Assembly (NCBI RefSeq): GCF_001570545.1 | Contig: NZ_BBXD01000018.1 | Coordinates: 15,782-79,781 of the forward strand | Length of the DNA: 64,000 bases | Source of the DNA: Herbidospora mongoliensis | GTDB lineage: Bacteria > Actinomycetota > Actinomycetes > Streptosporangiales > Streptosporangiaceae | Direction: 5' to 3' | Shown here: positions 9,872 to 18,839 of the stretch, piece after piece | Position numbering within the stretch: the first letter of the stretch is position 1 | How the letters are laid out: every line of letters starts with the position of its first letter | Translations under genes and position numbers: made by a program | The notes under the pieces: generated by a model | What the model saw: only the letters and a program-made list of their open reading frames with translations | The model's database searches: none | What the model was told of the DNA's origin: nothing

Positions 9872-11566
9872 TCAGTACGCCGTTCCGCCGGCGCGCCGGC
9901 CGGGCGAGCTGGACAGCGAGCTGATGGTGTTGTGCTTGACCCAGGCGCCGGTCGCCGAGCCGTCAGGGCTTCGGTTGATCGACACCCCGTCGGAGTTCGC
10001 CTGGCTCGACGAGTAGGTCATCGACTGGACCGTCGCTCCCGCCGAATCCCGCAGGATCACTTGATCGCCGCTGTTGGACAGGTTGAGGTCACCCGTGCCG
10101 GCGGCCACCGCCACGACGCCACCGGGGATCGCGGAGGCCCCGCCGAACACGGTGATCGCCTTGCCGGGCTGCAGCGTCGTCCCGGCCGCGAACGTGTGCC
10201 GTACCGCCGACCCGTCCCGGACGGTCCAGCCGGCGATGCTGATCGCCGAGCCACCCGTGTTCACGATCTCGACCGCCTCACCGGCGGTGCTGCTGCCCGC
10301 TTCGTTGGCCAGCACCTCGTTGATCATGACGTTGGCGGCCCCGCCGCCACCGCCGGTGGTGACGGTGATGCTCTTGGTCGTGGTGTGGGTGGCCCCGCCG
10401 TTGTCCGTCACGGTCAGCGAGACCGTGTAGGTTCCGGCCGACGCGTAGGTAACGGCGGGGTTGGTCGCCGTCGAGGTCTGGCCGTTGCCGAAGTTCCAGC
10501 CACGGCTCACGACAGTGCCGTCGGAGTCGGTGCTGCCATCGGTGAAGGTGCAGCTGAGAGCGGTGCAGGAGTTCGTGAAGGACGCCGTGGGCGACTGGTT
10601 CCCGCCGCCACCGCCGATGACGAAGTTGTAGCGGGCGAACACCGGGTAGTGGTCGCTGGTCGTGGACGCGTAGTTCGAGATGTAGGCCTGGGGCTGGAAT
10701 GCCTTCGCCGAGCCGGCGACGTACTTCGCCTGCACCTCGTTGGTGGTGAGCTGGTGGTCGATGAAGTCGGGGTAGCCCGCCGTCGACGACACGCCCGCCA
10801 GCGACAGGGCCCGCGTCGGGAACGTGTAGCGCGCCGAGTCGTTCACGAAGTTGGCGTAGGGCGAGGCCTTCCCGGATGTGATGGAGGTGTCGACGTCGTC
10901 GTTCCAGTCACCGATGACGAAGACGTTCTGGGTGGGGTAGGTCGAGTCGAGGTAGGACTTGAGCGCCTGCGACGCGGGGTTGCGCAGGTTCCACGCGGCC
11001 TGGTCAGACCCGGCCTTCGCGTGGAGGACGATGAAGACGAGGTCACGGGTGACACCGTCGAACGTGCCGCGCAATGTGAACTCCACCGGCGGGCGACCGG
11101 CGAAGTTACTGTTCTGGCTGGTCAGGATGACCTTCGCGCTCACCAGGGTGGCCATGCTGGAGCGCCAGACGAGGGCGACCTTCTGCTCGGCGTTGCTGAA
11201 GTCCGAGTAGTACTGCGCGCCGTTCGTCACCCTCGAGTCGTTGGCGACGACCCCGGTGTACCCGGGCAGACCGGCCACGAGTGTGTTGAACGCCGAGGTG
11301 CTGACGATCTCGCCGAGGCCCCACACGTCCATGCCGGTGCCCGCCATGACGTCGCGGGCGTTCTGCTGCTGAAGCGCCTCGTTGGTCGGGCCATTGCCCG
11401 TCGAACCGAACCATTCGATGTTCCAGTTGCCGACGTCGAGCTGCGTCGCCGATCCCTGCGACGGAACCGTGGCGGCATTCGCCGCGGGGATGGTGGTGAG
11501 CGTGGCCAGCGCCATGGCGGCGGCCAGGGCCCCCGTGAGCGCGCGGAGCCTGAGTTTCATCGGCAA
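9872..11566 (-). CDS. Secreted endonuclease/exonuclease/phosphatase-fold protein with PKD and lamin-tail domains
   Basis: 564 residues. Signal peptide at about 1-31 with an AANA-A cleavage site. The EEP hydrolase domain (about 40-315) has the motifs GNWNIEWFG, GLGEIV, VLHAKAG, GDWNDD and TSDHYP, which supply the metal and catalytic residues of extracellular nucleases and phosphatases. A Gly linker leads to a PKD domain (about 325-405), a second Gly run, and a lamin-tail domain (about 410-530, VMINEVLANE). Extracellular DNA or phosphoester scavenging is the likely role. It is convergent with the phosphoesterase gene. Confidence 0.88.
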   Translation of the reverse strand: MPMKLRLRALTGALAAAMALATLTTIPAANAATVPSQGSATQLDVGNWNIEWFGSTGNGPTNEALQQQNARDVMAGTGMDVWGLGEIVSTSAFNTLVAGLPGYTGVVANDSRVTNGAQYYSDFSNAEQKVALVWRSSMATLVSAKVILTSQNSNFAGRPPVEFTLRGTFDGVTRDLVFIVLHAKAGSDQAAWNLRNPASQALKSYLDSTYPTQNVFVIGDWNDDVDTSITSGKASPYANFVNDSARYTFPTRALSLAGVSSTAGYPDFIDHQLTTNEVQAKYVAGSAKAFQPQAYISNYASTTSDHYPVFARYNFVIGGGGGNQSPTASFTNSCTALSCTFTDGSTDSDGTVVSRGWNFGNGQTSTATNPAVTYASAGTYTVSLTVTDNGGATHTTTKSITVTTGGGGGAANVMINEVLANEAGSSTAGEAVEIVNTGGSAISIAGWTVRDGSAVRHTFAAGTTLQPGKAITVFGGASAIPGGVVAVAAGTGDLNLSNSGDQVILRDSAGATVQSMTYSSSQANSDGVSINRSPDGSATGAWVKHNTISSLSSSPGRRAGGTAY

Positions 11567-11994
11567 GAGACCTTCCGGGTCGAGGTGCGGGACGGGCCCG
11601 CGACCATGCTGACGGCGGGCTCACGGAAGTGTCATCAGGCGCACACCGCGCCTGCCGCAAACATGCGGCCTCGTGATGGTGAACATTCGACAGCCGGGTC
11701 GATCGACGTGTGGAACGTCGAATTGATGACAATTCGAACGCCGGAATTCTGTCACTCGCGCTCATCGTCGACGGCGGTCCCGGCCGGATGGAGGCGCTTG
11801 CCTGGGACCTGGCAGGCGATCCGCGCGTTCGTCCGGACCGTCCCCGCGGTGGTGCTCACCGGCCACTTGCTCGAAGACGTATGTGAGCCGGCCCGTCGAA
11901 GAGTGCAGCAACCGGCAGGCCGACGTTCAGGCGATGGTGAGTCGTTCGGCGGCGTGTTCGGCGGCTTGGGCGCGCGGCGACGTGGATGCGCGAT
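11567..11994. other. Upstream region of the secreted nuclease, no gene
   Basis: About 430 bases. On the minus strand GTTCACC (11678-11684), one PHO-box half, lies about 110 bases ahead of the nuclease start; a second proper 11-base unit is not evident. An inverted pair ATTCGAC/GTCGAAT lies at about 11684-11724. No gene is supportable. Confidence 0.4.
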
Positions 11995-12609
11995 TCAAGG
12001 CGGGAGCAGGCCGGGATCGCCTCCCACTGCGCCGAGTACGGCCATGGCCGCGTCCAGACCCCGGTCGAGTCGTCCTCGGTTCACGTGATCGGACGGCCAC
12101 CACCAGGAGACCTCGGCGAGGAACGGTCCCCGGTACGCGGTCACCGAGACCTGCGCGATGGGGTCGCCGTTGTCGGAACTGGTGGGGGTGATCCACGTCA
12201 GGACCTCGGCGTTCCAGCCCTGACGCGTGATCGACGACATGGAATGGGCGAAGCAGCGTGTGGACGCGGCGCGGACGCCGTCTGTCCGGCTCTTCGCCTC
12301 GTCGGGGCCGGTGATCCAGATCCGGACGCCAATGGGGTCGGGGCTCTCCGCCGATCGGAGCAGGGCGGTGTAGCCGGGATGTCGCACCTCCACGTCTTCA
12401 CCGGCGTCGCATTCCGGAACCAGCGGGTGGTACAGCGGGCGTTCGGTGTCGCCGGTGGGCAGGCGTCTGACCTGGAGCGGGTCGAGCCGTGCGGCGATCT
12501 GCTCCACTGAGGTCGCCGCCGTGTCAGGCGCGCGAAGCGGGGTCGCCGACGACGTCCACTGGCAGTTCGTCGCGAGCGACACGATCGCGAGCAATGAGAT
12601 CCACTTCAC
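11995..12609 (-). CDS. Secreted or lipid-anchored hypothetical protein
   Basis: 204 residues. It begins MKWISLLAIVSLATNC: a short basic-hydrophobic signal with Cys16, but Asn at -1 is unusual for a lipobox, so anchoring is uncertain. The remainder has no domain I recognise (WITGPDEAKSRTDG, WITPTSSDNGDPIAQVSVT, AEVSWWWPSDHV), resembling small actinomycete lipoproteins of unknown role. It lies 2 bases after the ROK gene on the same strand, so it may be the last gene of the sugar operon. Confidence 0.65.
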   Translation of the reverse strand: MKWISLLAIVSLATNCQWTSSATPLRAPDTAATSVEQIAARLDPLQVRRLPTGDTERPLYHPLVPECDAGEDVEVRHPGYTALLRSAESPDPIGVRIWITGPDEAKSRTDGVRAASTRCFAHSMSSITRQGWNAEVLTWITPTSSDNGDPIAQVSVTAYRGPFLAEVSWWWPSDHVNRGRLDRGLDAAMAVLGAVGGDPGLLPP

Positions 12610-12611
12610 CG

Positions 12612-13799
12612 TCAGATCAGCCCGAAGACCTCTTCCCGTACGGACGTCAGCGCCAGATCCAGCGCCCCCGCGAGCACGGGGTTCCCTTCGAGGGCCGACA
12701 ACCGCACCTGGGGACGGGAATGGGTGATCGCGTGCAGCTCCCGTTCGACCAGGTCACGGAGGAACTCCCCGCCCGCCGTCGGCAACCCGCCCGTGAGCAC
12801 GATGAGGCCGGGGTCGACGACCGAGGCGATGGCCGCCAGCCCGATCGCGAGCCGCGAGGCCACCAGCCGCAGACCCGCGGCGGCCTCCTCGGCCGCCCGG
12901 CCCGTGCCCTGGGCCAGGTCGACCGCGGCGGTCACGGCCCGGCGGAAGTCGAGCGCCTCCACGCCGTAGGTGCGGAGCAGGTCGTGGACTGCGGGGCCGC
13001 CCACCAGGGCCTGGTAGCCGTGGTGGCCGAACCGGCCGCCGTCGCGGGCCGTCGCCACGCCCGGGGTGGGCATGTAGCCGACCTCGCCCGCGCCGCCGAA
13101 GAAGCCACGGTGCAGCTTTCCGCCGATCACCAGGGCGGAGCCCAGGCCCTCGTCGGCCCACAGCAGCACGAAGTCGGGGCAGTCGGCGGCGGCCCCGTGG
13201 GCCTGCTCGGCCAGGGCGACGAGGTTGACGTCGTTCTCCACGTCGACCTCGGTGCCCAAGCCGGTGCGCAGAGCGGCCAATAGGTCGGGGATCCGCCAGC
13301 CCGGCAGATCTTCGTCGGTGGCGTAGCTCAGCAGGCCGGTGGTGGGGTCGACGGCGCCCTGCACACCGATCACCACCCGGCGCAGCGGGCCGGGCGGCCC
13401 GGCCGCGCCGATGGCCGCCGCGAGGCGGTCGACCAGCGGGCCGGGGGCGCCCGAGGGGACGGCGACCGTGTGTTCGCCCCGGATCTGCCCGGTGATGTCG
13501 GCCACCTGGACGCTGATCCGGTCGCGGGTGACGTCGAGGGCGGCGACGTAGGCGGAGTCGGGGTTGATCCGGTAGATCTCCGCTGTCGGGCCGGGCTGGC
13601 CCGCGCGGATGCCGTCGGCGACCACCAGGCCCGCCTCGTGGAGGCGGGCCAGGAGCTGGAAGGCCGTCGGTTTGGAGAGGCCGGTGAGCTCGCCGATCTC
13701 GGGACGCGTCAGCGGGCCGCGCTCCAGCAGGACGCGCAGCGCCCGGCCTTTGTTGATCGCCCGCATCAGGCTGGGTGTCCCGTGAAGAGGAGGCTTCAC
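12612..13799 (-). CDS. ROK-family transcriptional repressor
   Basis: 395 residues. N-terminal wHTH (about 15-65): RALRVLLERGPLTRPEIGEL then TGLSKPTAFQLLARL. The ROK domain follows: VVIGVQGAVDP, VENDVNLVALAEQ, DEGLGSALVIGGKLHRGFFG, AGEVGYMP. The Cys-rich zinc motif of many ROK proteins is not present. NagC/XylR-type members respond to sugars or their phosphates. GTG 13799 overlaps the glucanase stop as GTGA, which decides the start over ATG 13766. It probably controls the importer-glucanase operon through the palindrome at 18707. Confidence 0.9.
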   Translation of the reverse strand: MKPPLHGTPSLMRAINKGRALRVLLERGPLTRPEIGELTGLSKPTAFQLLARLHEAGLVVADGIRAGQPGPTAEIYRINPDSAYVAALDVTRDRISVQVADITGQIRGEHTVAVPSGAPGPLVDRLAAAIGAAGPPGPLRRVVIGVQGAVDPTTGLLSYATDEDLPGWRIPDLLAALRTGLGTEVDVENDVNLVALAEQAHGAAADCPDFVLLWADEGLGSALVIGGKLHRGFFGGAGEVGYMPTPGVATARDGGRFGHHGYQALVGGPAVHDLLRTYGVEALDFRRAVTAAVDLAQGTGRAAEEAAAGLRLVASRLAIGLAAIASVVDPGLIVLTGGLPTAGGEFLRDLVERELHAITHSRPQVRLSALEGNPVLAGALDLALTSVREEVFGLI

Positions 13800-13800
13800 G
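13781..13800. other. Hairpin over the ROK start codon
   Basis: CGTGAAG-AGGAGG-CTTCACG, a perfect 7-bp stem. On the minus strand it covers the glucanase stop and the GTG start of the ROK gene. It could lower translation of the repressor relative to the enzymes; this is inference. Confidence 0.6.
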
Positions 13801-15601
13801 GGGACGTCAGGCTCAGGGAGTACAGGGCGATCGCGGCGAAATCGTCGGCCGGCTCGGAGGCCTGCCAGCTGCGGACGTCGTCGACGAACCGGCTGCCGTG
13901 GCCGGTGAACTGGGCGTACTTGTCCTTGCCGTCGGCGGGGCAGGGGGGCATCTCCTCGAAGGGTTCGCCGAGGCCGTCCTCGAACAGGTCGGCGCTGTTC
14001 GGGCCGTTGACGACGGCGCCCGTGGCGGGCTTGCCGGTGATGTTGAAGATCTGGTGGTGCGGGCACGCGATGGAGTTCGCGCCCGCCCCGGCGACGAAGG
14101 ACACGCCCCACGGGTTCGCGCCGAACGTCCAGTTGCGCTGCTGGGTGGCGAAGGCGCTGTAGGCGCGGTCGCCGGTCACCTTGCGGTAGAGGTCGGCGGT
14201 CGCGGCCAGGCCGAAGGCGTGCGGGACGGCGTCGAACTGGTCGTGCTCGGCCCCGGCGCGGAACGGGTCGGCGGCTGCTCGGTCGGCGCCGATGTCGAGC
14301 TGCGCCTTCAGCCCGGCGATCAGATCCGCCTCGGTGACGGCCAGGTCGAAGGAGTGCGCGGCCCGGATGGCCTTGACGAGGTCGGCGTGGGCGAGCGCGC
14401 TGACGTCGTACAGGTTGAGGGTGTCGCCCTGGTCCTCGTCGAGGTAGCCGCGCGCCCAGCGGGCGGCGTCGGCGAGCCAGCGGTTGGCGCGGGGGTCGCG
14501 CAGGCGCTGGGCGGCCAGGGTCATCTCGGCGGCGCCGAGCTGCATGTCGTCGCGCCAGACGCTCTCGGGGTAGAAGGCGTGCGGGAGTGAGGTCACGAGC
14601 TGACCCACGTTCTCCGTCTTGGCCATGGCGTACACGGAGGAGGCCTGTTCGAGCAGGTGGGCGGCGCGGCGGCGGTCCGGTTCGAGCTGGGAGGCCAGGG
14701 CGAACGCGGCGGCGGTGCGACCGGCCAGGTTGGGGCTGATCGGCTGGCCGGGGGCGGCGGCGCGGAAGACGGGGCGGTTGCGGATGAACTGGTGGCCCTC
14801 GGCGGTGTCGCCGTCGTCGGCCTCGGGGAGCCGCCAGACGTCGTGGTCGCCGACGAAGGTGCCCTCTTCGTTCCCGGCTCCGACGCCGACCTGGATGTAG
14901 AGGGTCTTGGACTTCTCGTCCCACATCTTGTCGAGGTACTTCAGGCCGTGGGTCGCCTCGTCGCGCAGGGCGGGCCCGTGCACCTTGCCGTCGCGCTGGG
15001 CCGCCCAGAGAAGAGTGTCGACGTAGGCCAGGATGTGGGTGAACTTCAGGTAGTCGCCCGCGTCGAACCAGCCGCCCGCCACGTCGACCGGGCCGCCGAT
15101 CTTCTTCAGCTCGCCCTTGGTCTGGTCGGTGTCCGGGCCGGTGAACGTCGGCCAGTCGTAGACGGACGCGGCGCGGTCGTTGCGGTGGGTCGTGTCCCGC
15201 TGGACGCCGAAGAAGCGCAGCACATCCTGGACGGGAGTGCGCGACGGAGCGATCTGGAACTCCGACGAGGTGGCGCCGCCGGCCTTGATCCGATAGCGGC
15301 CCGGGGTCTTCAGCTTCGACAGGTCGAGGTCGTACACGTTCGGGTAGGCGCCGTTCCAGGCGCCCCGGTCGGCGCCGGCCTGCCCGGTGAGGACCGTCCT
15401 GCCGTGGTGGTCGACCACGGTGAAACGGCCCGCCCGGCCGTTCGTCATCAGATAGGCGTGCTTGGCCTCGTTCGGCCAGTAGCCCACCTGGTCGACCCGG
15501 ACGTGCGCGGGTGCGGGCGGGGGCGCCACGTCGGCCAGGGCGGGGGTCGCGACGACGGACGTCGCCAACGTCAGCGCGACGACCGATCTTGTAAGTTTCA
15601 T
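13796..15601 (-). CDS. Secreted glycoside hydrolase family 9 endoglucanase
   Basis: 601 residues. Signal peptide about 1-23 (ALA-D). An N-terminal CelD-type Ig-like domain (about 30-120, RVDQVGYWPNEAKHAYL) precedes the (alpha/alpha)6 barrel, with GGWFDAGDYLKF holding the two Asp (base and helper), WTFGANPWGVSFV, then the His/Arg-region and SWQASEPADDFAAIAL carrying the proposed acid Glu. GH9 enzymes cleave beta-1,4-glucans by inversion. No carbohydrate-binding module is attached. The start is in an ATGA overlap with the permease gene, which places the enzyme in the importer operon. Confidence 0.9.
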   Translation of the reverse strand: MKLTRSVVALTLATSVVATPALADVAPPPAPAHVRVDQVGYWPNEAKHAYLMTNGRAGRFTVVDHHGRTVLTGQAGADRGAWNGAYPNVYDLDLSKLKTPGRYRIKAGGATSSEFQIAPSRTPVQDVLRFFGVQRDTTHRNDRAASVYDWPTFTGPDTDQTKGELKKIGGPVDVAGGWFDAGDYLKFTHILAYVDTLLWAAQRDGKVHGPALRDEATHGLKYLDKMWDEKSKTLYIQVGVGAGNEEGTFVGDHDVWRLPEADDGDTAEGHQFIRNRPVFRAAAPGQPISPNLAGRTAAAFALASQLEPDRRRAAHLLEQASSVYAMAKTENVGQLVTSLPHAFYPESVWRDDMQLGAAEMTLAAQRLRDPRANRWLADAARWARGYLDEDQGDTLNLYDVSALAHADLVKAIRAAHSFDLAVTEADLIAGLKAQLDIGADRAAADPFRAGAEHDQFDAVPHAFGLAATADLYRKVTGDRAYSAFATQQRNWTFGANPWGVSFVAGAGANSIACPHHQIFNITGKPATGAVVNGPNSADLFEDGLGEPFEEMPPCPADGKDKYAQFTGHGSRFVDDVRSWQASEPADDFAAIALYSLSLTSP

Positions 15602-16425
15602 CCCTTTACTCCTGTCAATGTCACGCCCTCGATGAAGACCCGCTGGGCGAAGAGGAAAACGATGATCACCGGAGCGGTCACCAGCAGGGTGGCCGCCATG
15701 GTCAGGTTCCACTGCACGCTGTGGAACGCCTTGAAGGAGGCTAGTCCCAGCGACAGTGTCCAATTCTCCTGGTCCACCCCGGCGTACAACAAAGGCCCGT
15801 AGTAGTCGTTCCAGCAGTAGAAGAACGAGAACAGCGCCACCGCGGCGATCGCGGGGCGGGCCATCGGCAGGATGACGGTGAACAGGATGCGCACGTCGGA
15901 GCAGCCGTCCACCTTCGCCGCGTCGGTGTAGTCACGGGGGATCGTGATGAGGAACTGGCGCAGCAGGAAGATCGAGAAGGCGTCGCCGAACAGCATCGGC
16001 AGGATCAGCGGCCACAGGGAGTCGGTCAGGTCCAGCCGCGCCCACACCAGGTAGATCGGCACCGCGACGACCTGCGGCGGCAGCATCATCGCGCTGATCA
16101 CGACGAGGAAGGCCACCTTGCTGCCCTTGAACCGGAACCGCGACAGGGCGTACGCCGCCGGGATCGACGACACCAGCATGAACACGGTGGCGAGCGAGGC
16201 GTACACGAAGGTGTTCAGGGTCCAGGTAAGCAGTTCGGAGCGGGCGAACACCTCGGCGAAGTTGCCCCAGTTCCACTGGTCGGGCCACAGGCGGCTGGTG
16301 AGGGCCTGTTCGTCGGTCATCAGCGCCGTCAGCCCGATGAACACGATCGGCCCGATGAAGATCAGCGCCAGCGCGATGGCCAGCGCGTGCTGGGCGATCC
16401 AGTAGAGACCCCGTCTGCGCGTCAT
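15598..16425 (-). CDS. ABC sugar transporter permease, MalG type
   Basis: 275 residues, six predicted membrane helices. The EAA loop that docks on the ATPase is seen in DAAKVDGCSDVRILFTVILP. The protein ends in a short tail (GVTLTGVKG) typical of MalG-like subunits of the CUT1 family. No ATPase gene is in the operon, so a shared MsiK-like ATPase is expected, as is common in actinomycetes. Both ends overlap neighbours by ATGA. Confidence 0.92.
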   Translation of the reverse strand: MTRRRGLYWIAQHALAIALALIFIGPIVFIGLTALMTDEQALTSRLWPDQWNWGNFAEVFARSELLTWTLNTFVYASLATVFMLVSSIPAAYALSRFRFKGSKVAFLVVISAMMLPPQVVAVPIYLVWARLDLTDSLWPLILPMLFGDAFSIFLLRQFLITIPRDYTDAAKVDGCSDVRILFTVILPMARPAIAAVALFSFFYCWNDYYGPLLYAGVDQENWTLSLGLASFKAFHSVQWNLTMAATLLVTAPVIIVFLFAQRVFIEGVTLTGVKG

Positions 16426-17336
16426 GACGCCGCCTCCGCCCGGCTGAACTGGCGCAGCAGCACCAGCGTGAACAGCATCGACACCGCGAACAGCATCAGC
16501 GCGTGGACGCAGGCCAGCCCCATCGACCAGTCGCGGAACCCGGTGTGGAACAGGTGCTGGGGGAGCGTGAGCAGCGCCCCGTCGGGATAGCCGGGCGTGA
16601 ACGAGGTGCCCGCCGAGTCGGTCGCGCCCGAGGCCACCCGGGAGGCGATCATCGCCTGGGTGAAGTACTGCACCGCGTAGATCACGCCGGTCACCGCCGA
16701 GAACATCAGGACGGGGGAGATCACCGGCAGCGTGATGCTGCGGAACTGCCGCCAGGCTCCCGCGCCGTCGATGGCGGCGGCCTCGTACAGATGCTTCGGT
16801 ACGTCGAGCAGCGCGGCCAGGAAGATCATCACAGCGTTGCCGGCGCCCCACAGGGCCAGCAGGGTGAGGCTGGGCTTGGCCCACGCCGCGCTGCCGAACC
16901 AGTCGGGGCCGGTGATCCCGATCCAGGCCAGCGCCTGGTTGACCGGTCCGGTCGCCGGGTTCAGCAGGTAGACGAAGGCGACCGTGCCCGCGACCATCGG
17001 CACCAGCGACGGCAGGTAGAACAGCGTACGCAGGATGCCGGCGCCGCTCTTCATCTTCGTCAGCAGCTGCGCCACGCCGAGTGCGAACAGGACCTGCGCC
17101 GGGACCATGAACACCACGAGCCAGAGCGTGTTGAGGGCCGACTGCCCCACACGGCTGTCGGCGAAGGCGTAGCGCCAGTTGTCCAGGCCGATGAACTCCA
17201 GCGTGAACAGGTCGTACCGATGGAAGGAGAAGTACACCGTCGACAGCAGCGGATAGACGAAGAAGACCGCGACGCCGACGAGCCAGGGGGAGAGCCAGAG
17301 GAGGGCGCGGACGCCCTCCCCGCGCGTGGCGGCCAT
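16422..17336 (-). CDS. ABC sugar transporter permease, MalF type
   Basis: 304 residues with about six membrane helices. The N-terminus WLSPWLVGVAVFFVYPLLST is typical of MalF-like CUT1 permeases, and the EAA motif reads YEAAAIDGAGAWRQFRSITL. It lies 3 bases after the binding-protein gene and overlaps the second permease by 4 bases. Together they import oligosaccharides, presumably products of the GH9 enzyme. Confidence 0.92.
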   Translation of the reverse strand: MAATRGEGVRALLWLSPWLVGVAVFFVYPLLSTVYFSFHRYDLFTLEFIGLDNWRYAFADSRVGQSALNTLWLVVFMVPAQVLFALGVAQLLTKMKSGAGILRTLFYLPSLVPMVAGTVAFVYLLNPATGPVNQALAWIGITGPDWFGSAAWAKPSLTLLALWGAGNAVMIFLAALLDVPKHLYEAAAIDGAGAWRQFRSITLPVISPVLMFSAVTGVIYAVQYFTQAMIASRVASGATDSAGTSFTPGYPDGALLTLPQHLFHTGFRDWSMGLACVHALMLFAVSMLFTLVLLRQFSRAEAAS

Positions 17337-17339
17337 CGA

Positions 17340-18677
17340 TCAGCCTCCGGAGAGCTTCATCTTGTCGTCGATGCGTTCGTCGACCTTGGCCAGCCCGGCG
17401 TCCAGGTCCTTGACCGCGCCCTTCTCCCATTCGATGAGGAAGGTGGAGAAGGCGTCCTGGTTGAAGACGCTGTTGACGTTCGCCGGCAGCGTCGAGGTCT
17501 TCGGGTGGGCGAAGATCTTGAGGAAGGTGGCGAACTGATCGTCCCTGGCCAGGCCCGGGTCGTCCATGGCGGCCTGGGTGGTGGGCACGTTGCGCAGCGC
17601 GTTCGACAGGGTCACCAGTGACGCGGTGTCGGTGGTCAGGTGCTTGATCAGCTCCCAGGCGTGCTGCGGGTGCTTGGCGCCTCTCGGCACGCCGATGACG
17701 GTGCCGGCGGTGAAGCCGCTGCCGTACAGGTCGGGCTTGTCGTCGGCGACCGGCAGCGGCGCGGTGGCGTAGTCGAGGGCCTTGGCCTTCGGATCGGCGG
17801 CGATCATGGCGTTGCGCCACTCGCCGTCGAGGACCATCGCGACCTTGCCCTCGAAGAACGGGTGCTCGGCGCCCCACTCGTCGCCCAGGCCCTTGCGGAA
17901 CTTCTCCAGCTTGTCGTAGCCGTACCAGTCGACGAGCTCCTTCTGCCAGGTCAGCAGCTGCTTCCACGCCGGGTCGGAGCCGATGGCCGAGGTGCCGTCG
18001 TCGTTGTACCACTTGGCCCCGACCATGGGACCGAGGTGGCTGGGGGAGTTCTCGTAGTACTGGAAGCTGGGGATGAACCCGGCGACCTCGATGTTCCCGT
18101 CGGCGTCGCGGACGGTGAGCTTCTTGGTCAGCTCGGTCAGCTCCGACAGCGTCTTCGGCGGCTCCTGGCCCTGCATGAGCGCCTTGTTGTAGTAGAGCCC
18201 GTACGCGTCGGCGAGCAGCGGCATCGTGCACCGCTTGCCCTCGAACTCCGTGTACGCGCGGGACGCGGCCGGCAGCACGCTCAGGTCGATCCCGTCCTGC
18301 TTGATGACGGGCGAGAGGTCCTGGAAGGCCCCGCTCTTGCACCACTGGGCGACGTTGTCGGTGGTGAACGACGCCGCCACGTCGGGCGCCTCGCCACCCC
18401 GGATCGACTGGGTGATCTGCGCGTCCTGGATGCCCTTCTTCGTCACGACCTTGATCTGCGGGAACTTCTTGGTGAAGCCCGCGATGGCGTTCTCGAACGC
18501 CTTGGTCTCGACGTCGGTCGAGAAGCCGTGCCACAACTCCAGCGTCGCGGCGGGCAGGGCGGCGGGCGATGGGGGTTTCGACTGGGCGCCGAGGGCGGGC
18601 GGCGCCTCCTTGCCTGCGGTGCAAGCGGTCAGCGTCAGGGCCAGACACCCGGCCGCCGCAAGAGAGAAGAAGCGCAC
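17340..18677 (-). CDS. Sugar-binding lipoprotein of an ABC importer
   Basis: 445 residues. Lipobox LTAC ends the signal peptide at Cys19. The mature protein has the family-1 solute-binding fold: TLELWHGFSTDVE near the start, then AFENAIAGFTKKFPQIKVV, and GSGFTAGTVIGVPRGAKHPQ before the hinge. It delivers sugar to the two permeases downstream. GTG 18677 has AGGAG 8 bases upstream. It is the first gene of the operon and lies 29 bases from the operator palindrome. Confidence 0.92.
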   Translation of the reverse strand: MRFFSLAAAGCLALTLTACTAGKEAPPALGAQSKPPSPAALPAATLELWHGFSTDVETKAFENAIAGFTKKFPQIKVVTKKGIQDAQITQSIRGGEAPDVAASFTTDNVAQWCKSGAFQDLSPVIKQDGIDLSVLPAASRAYTEFEGKRCTMPLLADAYGLYYNKALMQGQEPPKTLSELTELTKKLTVRDADGNIEVAGFIPSFQYYENSPSHLGPMVGAKWYNDDGTSAIGSDPAWKQLLTWQKELVDWYGYDKLEKFRKGLGDEWGAEHPFFEGKVAMVLDGEWRNAMIAADPKAKALDYATAPLPVADDKPDLYGSGFTAGTVIGVPRGAKHPQHAWELIKHLTTDTASLVTLSNALRNVPTTQAAMDDPGLARDDQFATFLKIFAHPKTSTLPANVNSVFNQDAFSTFLIEWEKGAVKDLDAGLAKVDERIDDKMKLSGG

Positions 18678-18706
18678 GTGGTTGCTCCTAAGACCAGTCG
18701 CGCACG

Positions 18707-18733
18707 GAAAGTTAGTAAGTTTTCCTAACTTTC
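18707..18733 (-). promoter_or_regulatory. Operator palindrome for the sugar operon
   Basis: GAAAGTTAG-N9-CTAACTTTC: a perfect 9-bp inverted repeat 29 bases ahead of the binding-protein start. AT-rich TTAG/CTAA arms are typical of ROK-regulator operators upstream of actinobacterial sugar operons. The ROK repressor at the operon's end is the natural candidate. Confidence 0.8.
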
Positions 18734-18839
18734 AATGGACCTTAGGTTGGGCCACATGGACGGTCAATGGGCGACATCAACTCGTAACAGGGAGAGTCGG
18801 GCAACAGTCCTTACGATCACGGATCACTAGGCTGGCCGG

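Noticed and set aside
9932-12088. Long + strand open frame of 718 codons
   Set aside because: It is the antisense shadow of the secreted nuclease and beyond. It is Arg/Gly/Val-rich without domains, whereas the minus strand has a signal peptide and catalytic motifs.
13800-14924. ROK gene starting far upstream as one 770-codon protein
   Set aside because: The upstream part is the antisense-like other frame of the GH9 gene on the same strand; GTG 13799 overlaps the GH9 stop.
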